Of a DNA stretch of 64,000 bases, positions 56,593-64,000 are shown piece after piece. Made by a program: the position numbers and the translations under genes. The DNA is taken from the NCBI GenBank assembly GCA_035772785.1, contig JAOCPU010000024.1:248001-312000 (forward strand). The letters run 5' to 3'. The notes under the pieces are model-generated. The model was not told where the DNA came from. It searched no databases and was given only the letters and a program-made list of their open reading frames with translations. This DNA comes from Phlebiopsis flavidoalba. Taxonomy: Eukaryota; Basidiomycota; Agaricomycetes; Polyporales; Phanerochaetaceae. Position 1 is the stretch's first letter. Every line of letters begins with the position of its first letter.

Positions 56593-58805
56593 ATGACCAT
56601 TTTAAGCGTCGACAATCTTTCTTCAAAATCAAGCGACTCTGAGGAGTCGGGGGGCTCGGTGGGGAATTTGGTCCGCAATTCTCGTCTTGGTGCTGTTTAT
56701 CTTGTCTAGTAAGTACAGCTCGGTCTGCCGTAGCATACCCGTATTTTCTAGCTGACTAACATATTATAGATGTCGCCGTCATTTCCCCCACACGCCTCCC
56801 CATTCCTCGGGCACTCACCACCTATACGATAAATTACTCCTCATGAATTGCAACATCATCAACCCCGAAACACGCTCTCCGATTCGAGAAGACTTCGGAA
56901 AGAAACTATACCTACCCCTTAACTTTATCACGGTTCCTCTGGCAGCCGTACTAGTACTACTTGCTTCAAGGGCCATTGACGGTACCGTTCGTGAAGAGAG
57001 GAATCGTCGGAGAGTGGCATACAATGGACTGGCATAAAAACCTATCAATATTATGGCGCTTTTCATTTCACTTGTAAGTCTGCTGCATGTTCGTTCATAT
57101 CACATGAAGCTCCATACGTTACAGGACAGGCATACCTGGCCATATCACTTAGACTTTACCGGTCTCCTGCGGTTTTTCTGCATTTTGGGTTGCAACCGGT
57201 TGAGAGAAAGGGAGGTTCGTCTCTGGCAAGCGCCTATACTCTTACCTCTACCTCTTTTTCCTGTTGTGTGGGGTCGTTGTTGGCAATGTGAGGAGCCTCG
57301 GCAAACTCTTCTGTGAGGCACGACTAACGCCCTACAGGATCCCGTTATTCTATCCGGAACAGCATTTCTAGCTTATTTACCAGAGTGACAGGGTAATTTC
57401 GATGCGGCTCGCAGACGAAACGTAGCTGATTCAAGCATCAGAATTGTCCCACCAACCGCATTGGATATTCTCTCAGTTTTGCCGCCGCCAACATGGGGTA
57501 CGTATATTTATCCGTTAGATGTCAGGGATGTCCAATACTTTTGTGCCTCCAGCCTCCGTCGTGTTTTAGTTTCGTCAAACCCGACAAACCTCGTCCTCTC
57601 TGGAGCATTCGGTTTATCCTTTATAAGCTACACGGCGCATGTCATCCTTCCCTTTCTCTCCCGCGGGCAGTCCTCGTATATCCGATTCTCGCGCTCGTTT
57701 TTGTTTCGCAAACGAGGCCTCATCCCATCGACGCTCGGCCTTGAGCTTGATGATCGCCAGACCCGGACAGCTGGTCGACAAACACGGCGCAATATTCGGC
57801 AGGCGTCCTTCTACTGATTACCCTTGCAGTCCTGGTCGGTACGAGCACCATTGGTGTGCCCGTCTGGGAGGTCACTGTGCCTCCTGCGGTAATAATGCTT
57901 CTTAGAGACGGTATGCACGATTTGGAGTGGTAGACACAAAGCATCGTCATTCTCTATCACATCCTTCGCCTCCAAATCCCCCAATCGTAGAGTCGTCCCA
58001 TGACAACCAACCGGCTGATCACGAGACGAAGGCGACGGTTGAAGACGAGTCGGGATGAAGATGCCCAGGAGTCTCCTTCAATATCAGTAACAAATGCTTC
58101 AATGATACCCGAGTCTCCCTTGGCTGGTCAATCGTCTCACTTCTCCAATTTGCCATCGAGTCGGGTTCCCACCAAAACCCTCTATGAACGGCTCGCTTTG
58201 CGCGCGCAGATCGACTACGTAAAAACGTTCCCAACAGTGACAACAATCGCATCCCGCCTGCCACTCGCGCTTCTCCCGTTTGCTTTTCTCATGTTTATCC
58301 TCGTCCAGTCACTATCGAGCAAAGGCTGGGTCGAGGTCTTTGCCCGCTTGGTGGGCTGCATGGATCTCAAGACAGGCACCCTCGGTTGCGATCGGAGGCA
58401 TGGGCTTTCTCGCCTGTATCTTCTGCAACCGTACGTCTCCTGACATGCTTTCCACCACGCAACTCACAATGACTGCAGATTCTGCGGCACTAACATCGGG
58501 GGCCACAATCCTCCTTGCTCGCGTGCTGCAAGTGTGGAATCTCCACCACAGACGTCGACCCGCGCACACGCGACGGCGCCATTTTTTGCGCTCGCGCTCG
58601 GCTCAAACTACGGCGCGTTCACGTTGACGTTTTCCGCTTCCCTCGCAGGGCTGCTGTGGAGACAGATATTGTGGGGGAGAAAGGAATACACGTGACCCGG
58701 CCGAGCCAGTTCTTGGTGCTGAACTTGCCTATTGCCGCCGTTGCGATGGCTGCGAGCTCCGCAGTTCTCGTTGGGCAGGTTTATGTCACCCATCGGGGTA
58801 CGTAG
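56593..58805 (+). CDS. ArsB/CitM-type (ion transporter superfamily) permease
   Basis: Integral membrane transporter of the arsenite-permease/citrate-transporter-like group. The substrate is not predictable (anions such as arsenite, citrate or phosphate are known in the family). Start MTILSVDNLSSKSSDSEESG, first membrane segment WSAILVLVLFILS. Then VAVISPTRLPIPRALTTY and LPLNFITVPLAAVLVLLASR. NDPVILSGTAFLAY appears in part. The first hairpin signature is VLVSSNPTNLVLSGAFGLSF (about 57565-57620). A cytosolic loop carries RARPGQLVDKHGA, and a second has LYERLALRAQIDYVKTFPTV TTIASRLPLALLPFAFLMFI. The second hairpin reads AIGGMGFLACIFCN|...GATILLARVLQVW, with an intron at 58440-58480. GSNYGAFTLTFSASLAGLLW and NLPIAAVAMAASSAVLVGQV end the protein. 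Several frameshifts. Confidence 0.84.
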
Positions 58806-59056
58806 AGTGTGTGAGCAGTACTTATACACACAAATGCAGAGGCAAAGCAATGAGATACAAGATTAACATCCATAGTACACATGAATATAGCTAACACATG
58901 AGTCAAGAAATGGAGAATACGACTGGATGTATCCGTGTACGGAGCAGAGTGTAATGTAGATGCATAAGTTATGATCAAGAAAGCACTGCACGAAAAGCAA
59001 AGGTATGGGGCGAGGGTGTGGCCAGAGGGATGCATCCCGAAGGGGGAGTAAATAAT
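58806..59056. terminator. Shared 3' region of the permease and SWR1 genes
   Basis: 250 AT-rich bases between two convergent stops. No specific terminator sequence was identified. Confidence 0.4.
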
Positions 59057-62000
59057 CTAAACCCGCCATTCACTGAAATGCTCCGGTTCCCTTTCTATGA
59101 ATGAGAGCATGTACTCGACTGTTGTACCGCCCTCCTCCTCCTCGTCCTCTTCATCCGGTTCTGCCGTCGCTTCCGGCGCCGGGTCGTGCTGGCCCGGTTC
59201 ATCTTCAGGCTCATTCTCGGCGTCGACGACGATACTAACCGACTTGCGGACCTTGTTCTCGTCGTCGAAGTCCGCTTCATCCGCGCCCGTGAGCTCGACC
59301 TCTTCCCTCGTCGCAACTTCTCTCGCGACCCGATCTTCGCTATCCTCGAAACTCGCCGAGGGCCCTTTCCAGAGCGCTAACAACTTATATACCGCTGCCG
59401 CCGCCACCCACCGGTGCCGAGCTCGAGACCCGAGCCAGTAGAGACGCCGGTTCCGTCGTCACCGAACAAGTGTGCGCCAGTCGAATTCTCCCTTCTGAAT
59501 GACGATATCGTCAAGAGAGCGTTTCTGGTTTGCTTTGCGAAGGAGCGCCTCTTCCACTGTGTGTGAGGAGATGAAGCGATATATATGGACGTCGCGTATC
59601 TGTCCGATTCGGTGGGCTCTGTCTTCGCACTGACGATCCATTTGAGGGTTAAAAGTCGCTGTCGTAGAATATGAACCGTATCTGCGCCAGTCAAGCTTGG
59701 GAAAAGTCAGTAACGTGTCATTGAAACGAAAGAAGTGGACTCACTTAATTCCAACACCTCCGGAACGAGACGAAGATATGAAGCAGAATATCCGAGGTCG
59801 GTGTTGAACCTCTCTGTGATATACTGTCGATCGTCAATCATTTCGTCGACAAGTCGTCAAGCCGGAGGTATAGGTACCCGTGCAAGTGAGAAAAGATCTC
59901 GAGAATATCGAGGATGCGCGTCATCTGAGTAAAGATGAGGATACGATGGCCGCCGGCTTTCCGCTCGCGCAGAAGACGGTCCAACTCTAGGTAGCTTCTC
60001 CACCGCAATCGTACTGCCAAAAGTGAGGGATCGGGAGGAAACGCGATTTGTTTGTAGCTTGACACTAAGGGACTTCGGGATGTAAACGATGCGTCGAACT
60101 CTACATCCGATGGCGTACTGCGCCAGGGTAGTGCTGGTGGTCGTGAAAGAGCCATGTCGCGTGAGAGGTTCACGAGAACGAACTTTCCCGAGACCGAGAC
60201 GTTAAGCGAAAGCGAAATGATGTTCAGACAATATCACGCCATTTCATGCCGCCCTTTCCGAGTAGGACTTAATAGCCTTGCTATGATCGGGTTCGGAGGT
60301 TTCTATGAATCCAAAACCTCCTGTCCAGAGCCGAATAGGGCACCAACGGCGCATATAACTGTCTGGTGAGCGATATGACCTGCTCGCTGAAGAGAGGCGG
60401 TGATTGCTGGCACCGAAGGTGATTCAGATAGCGAATCTGGTCCCATCGCGCACGACGGCCAACGCAGCGCGCTCCGTGTAAGCACTTGTACCGGCGATTA
60501 TCCTGCGATGGTCCGCACGTCCCGAGGTGGGGGTGGGTTGGGCAGGTCTGATTATCCGTAGCTCAGACTGGGGGTGGCATCTAGGATGCGCAGGTACTAA
60601 ATGAGGCGTGTATAGATCCACCTTCCCGGTTTATCCAAACAAGGCCCAGAAGTCCAAGGTTGACCTTCTGTTCGTCCTCTTCCCGAAGCAGTGCTCTTCG
60701 CACAAGGAGCTCCTTGATTTCATAGTCGGCGATGGCGGATTTCGACATGGCAAAAGATGTTTTGATAGGTCGAACCTCGAATAAATCTGGATGGTTGACA
60801 ACCTTACGCAATTGCATCAGGATATTGGCGATCTTCTGGTAGACACCGGACTGGAGGTCGTGGCGAGTCTCCGCACGCGACATAGAACTCGTCGTAGAGA
60901 AAGCGCTGTCGCTTCGAAAGAGGACACATCACGAGATGTTTCGAACTTGCTCGGCAGCTCCTTCTCGACGTCACGCTTCAGACGGCGAAGCAAGTAAGGC
61001 CGGAGGACGCTGTGAAGCTTTGTTACCCGCTGCTGCATCTCTTCGTCCATCACGGTCCCCATTTCGATTTGCCTTCTCTAACGGATTGGCAAACCAGTCC
61101 CCAAACTCCTTCAGGTTGGCAAAGTTTGGTACCAGACATGAGAAACTGCAGAAGCGCCCAGAGTTCTGTCAGATTGTTCTGAAGTGGGGTACCGGTCAAG
61201 AGTAATCGTCGGAAGGACCTAAACATGAGCAAGATATTCCACCGTTGCGACTTGAAGTTCTTGATCATATGCGCTTCGTCCTAGAAATCATGTAGTACCA
61301 AGGCTTGGCGTTTGAAAACGTCCGAATGGGCATCGCGGCTAGCGAGGGTGTAGGATGTGACACAAACGTTGAAGTGATACTTGTTGTTCCACCCCTGACG
61401 CAGCTCTTTCCGCCGTGTTCGTAGTTGCCGTGATAACTCAGTGCACTTTGAATCGCGGGCAAGAACTTCTTGAACTCCATCTCCCAGTTGAGGATGACGC
61501 TAGTCGGAACGACAATGAGATGTGGACCCCAGATACCGCGGTCACAAGCGAGATGCGCCAGAAGAGAAATGATGTCTGAATGGTTTTTCCTGCGTGGGCC
61601 AACATCAGCCGGCAGAATAGCACATGAAGAATCGAGCGTACCCAAGACCCATTTCATCGGCGAGAATCCCATTCACATTGTTCGTATGAAGAGACTGGCT
61701 AGCCATCGAGGCCTGCATGCTGATATGGACGAAGATTACCACGCAGAAGCAACGGCAGGCTTGATCTTCTCTTGTGGGTCCCAATCTACGGGCACGACCA
61801 GCGTAACGGGCGAAGGTATACAGGGATTGACGCGTCTTCCTCGTCATTCCTCGTCAGCCGCGTCGGGTTCATCAGGCACGATATCCGAACCTCCAGCAGC
61901 AACGTCTAGATCCATTGCAGCCTCACTCCGAGCCACCGCGTGTCGGGCGGAGGCGCATCTGATATGTCTTCGGGGACCTCGATAGGCGGCTTTGTGACAG

Positions 62001-64000
62001 CATGAGATGTGAGGGATGTATGTCTTGAGGAGGTTTCCACACCAGAGCCATGGCTAAGCAAGTGCTCTTGGAATGGTGTGGCCATTGGATTGCAGAGGTG
62101 GTTTCGACTTTGTCGTTGCGGGCCGACTTCGTCACCATTGGCCTGGTTAATAGCCTGCATGAGCGAAACAGCAAGTTGTTGGTGTCGTCGTCTTCACTGG
62201 GATATAAGAGGGATCGGCATCGGGGGGAAGTGTTCTCACTCACTTATTTCGCCTGCGAATTGGGGAAACGTTCGTCAAGCTGTCCGGCGTCACCGATTCC
62301 AGAAGATTGTGAAAACTCCTCTTTGCTGATCTCCATTATTTCTTCGTCTGCAGGCCCAGAAGTCTCAGAGACCGACATAGATCGCGCGACCAAAAAAAAC
62401 GCGAATCCACTTCGTCCTCGCCTTCGTTCCCAGACTCTGAACCAGAACAAGTCGCCGCTTTCTTCATTCTCGGTCCCACCGTCAGAAGCGGGGTCTTCCG
62501 TTTCAAGAGGCGGCGTTGCTGATGCCCACCGACCAAGTGTTTCGGCGAGACTGCTCGACCTGCTACGTTCACTCTGAATGTCACCCTTGGTCAAGTCGAC
62601 CTGTTGAGCCTCAAGAAGCTGTCCAGATTGGTCAAGAAGGGCATCGAGATGTTCATGTCCTCTTCGTTTCTCTTCCTCCTCTCTCTTCAGTCGTTCCTGC
62701 TCTCGTATATTGCTACAGAAAAAGACATGAGGCCATCGGCGAACACATTATGCATAAATTTAAACGTACAATACGGTCCTTCTTCCATTCCGCTATGACC
62801 ATCCGCATCGTCGCCTTCGCCAGCATCTTGAGCCTCCTCTCGTCCTGCGCCCGCGCCTTATCCTCCGCACCGGCGCGCTGGTCCCAATACCCACGTACAC
62901 ACCCAGCGACCTGCACCGGCGACATGCTCGCCACGCACACGCGGCGCCTCCGCACGTATAGCCGACAGCCTCAATCACCGCGTCCCAAAAAACACAAGAC
63001 ATCCGGCTTGCGCCTATCCGCGGTCGGGCACCCCTTCAGGATCACGCGTCACGTCGTCGCCGTCCGGCGGAGGATACAGCATGCGGCCTTGTACAGGGCG
63101 CATGGCGTCGCCGATCGTCCGCCACAGACGCGCAGGTCCTTTACGGATGAGGGCCATGCGTCCGGCCATCATCGAGGTCGGCGCCCTTGGGCGCGAGGGG
63201 GGGTGGGTAACGAAGTGAGACAATTCCGTGAGCGTGGCCGCGCAGAATTTCTGGAGGAAGCGTTTTCTTATTCTGGACTAGGGTTTGTTGTGAATATTGT
63301 GGCTTCCGGTTTTGCGCATCGATCAATTTGATGCTGCTTGAGAGGCGAAGACGGTGTCGGTGGGGGAGCGCTACGATGGCTTCGGCGATGGAGTCGTTCG
63401 GCGCGCAACGGTCCCGCGCAGGGTGCGGACGCGATCTGATACGGGCACTCAGCATGGCCTTGGTTTCCGTATCGTGCGGTGGAGTCGCAGTGTCCGCCAT
63501 TTGTTTCGTTGTTCCGCGTCGCTCTCTCTCCGTGCTGAAGTTTGCGTTTCTTACCGCGCCGTCGGTAGCGCAGGCGGTGGACCCATAGCGGTTCTGCGAC
63601 GTTGAGTGCGAGTCGACAGAGGAAGACACTCCCAGTATCGAGCGACTCTTGAGTCGAGACTCTTTTTCCGACCCCCTTCCTCTCCCACTCGGAGCAGCAC
63701 TGATAGATTCTGGTGCTGAACCGTCCTCCTTTCTCCTTGCCTTTTGCCTTTGAGATGATGTTTCGGCTTCACCTCGTCCATATATCTTAGCCAAAATATT
63801 CGGGTCGTCGTCAGCCGGAACGTTTTTTGGACTTCTTTGCAGACCTGGCGGTGCAGAGGCTGACGTGCCGTCAGCTTGGAGGGCTTGTGCGCGTTCATTG
63901 CGTGCGCGACGCGTCTTCCGGCTGTCTCAGACGTGGCCCGCGGCTGGGCGCTGTCCACAGAGAATCGTGTTGCCTCTTTGTTACTAGTCCGAGCTTCCGT
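59057..64000 (-). CDS. SWR1: SWR1-type chromatin remodelling ATPase, 5' end cut by window
   Basis: Catalytic subunit of the complex that puts histone H2A.Z into nucleosomes. The C-terminus is acidic, ending [26 protein letters not shown]-terminal to it lie a Lys/Arg-rich region and [18 protein letters not shown]. The HSA domain (62713-63002) has [34 protein letters not shown]. The N-lobe has [23 protein letters not shown] (61580-61670, intron inside the P-loop), [24 protein letters not shown] at 61270-61290 and [20 protein letters not shown]. Then [21 protein letters not shown] [20 protein letters not shown] and [20 protein letters not shown] follow. The C-lobe has [41 protein letters not shown] and [19 protein letters not shown]. 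Extra bases sit in homopolymers at 61584-61588, 61280-61281 and 61285-61287. Confidence 0.93.

Noticed and set aside
59057..64000. SWR1 as a pseudogene because of its many frame changes
   Set aside because: All ATPase motifs are preserved and many breaks are single-base changes in homopolymers, which fits sequence error better.

Overview
The window looks like nuclear DNA from a filamentous basidiomycete, most likely an agaricomycete such as a polypore. The genes carry many short (about 50-65 base) introns with GTRNGT donors, CTNAY-like branch points and YAG acceptors. Gene content is typical of such fungi: a BTB protein, a HET-domain protein, small cysteine-rich secreted proteins and an N-glycan processing glucosidase. 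No operon, phage, CRISPR array or convincing tRNA/rRNA was seen.

Layout. 0.4-5.1 kb (-): BTB/POZ protein with a very long disordered tail. 6.3-7.9 kb (-): acidic protein of unknown function. 7.9-11.5 kb: apparently gene-free, with palindromes and CTCGCGAG sites. 11.5-14.5 kb (+): SulP sulfate permease with a STAS domain. 14.9-20.1 kb: two related cysteine-rich secreted proteins (-), a decayed third copy, and an unrelated small secreted protein (+). 20.9-24.4 kb (+): CHL1/DDX11-type DNA helicase. 26.2-28.7 kb (-) and 29.1-30.3 kb (+): a 3-hydroxyacyl-CoA dehydrogenase and a PMP34/ANT1-like peroxisomal carrier, divergent from a shared 400-base region. 30.6-32.3 kb: two cyclase-family (kynurenine-formamidase-like) hydrolases, tail to tail. 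34.3-37.7 kb (-): glucosidase II alpha (GH31). 39.7-42.0 kb (-): acyl-CoA ligase-like adenylate-forming enzyme. 42.5-45.0 kb (-): three unrecognised genes. 48.5-50.7 kb (+): HET-domain protein, convergent with a membrane protein at 51.0-52.1 kb (-). 53.7-56.0 kb (-): kinesin, divergent from an ArsB/CitM-type permease at 56.6-58.8 kb (+). 59.1 kb to the right edge (-): SWR1 chromatin remodeller, cut by the window end.

A general caution: almost every recognisable gene is broken by one- or two-base indels, often in homopolymers, while its motifs stay intact in a neighbouring frame. Examples are the P-loop and DEAH box of SWR1, the P-loops of CHL1 and the kinesin, and both cyclases. This pattern fits unpolished long-read sequence better than mass pseudogenisation. 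I therefore give one span per gene from inferred start to inferred stop and describe the breaks; exon boundaries are exact only where stated.

The most novel items are the small cysteine-rich secreted family (same intron position, terminal Cys-Gly, TATA 70-80 bases upstream, one decayed copy), the divergent beta-oxidation/peroxisomal-carrier pair, the convergent cyclase pair, and a perfect 30-base palindrome followed by further GGCCTCAA units.
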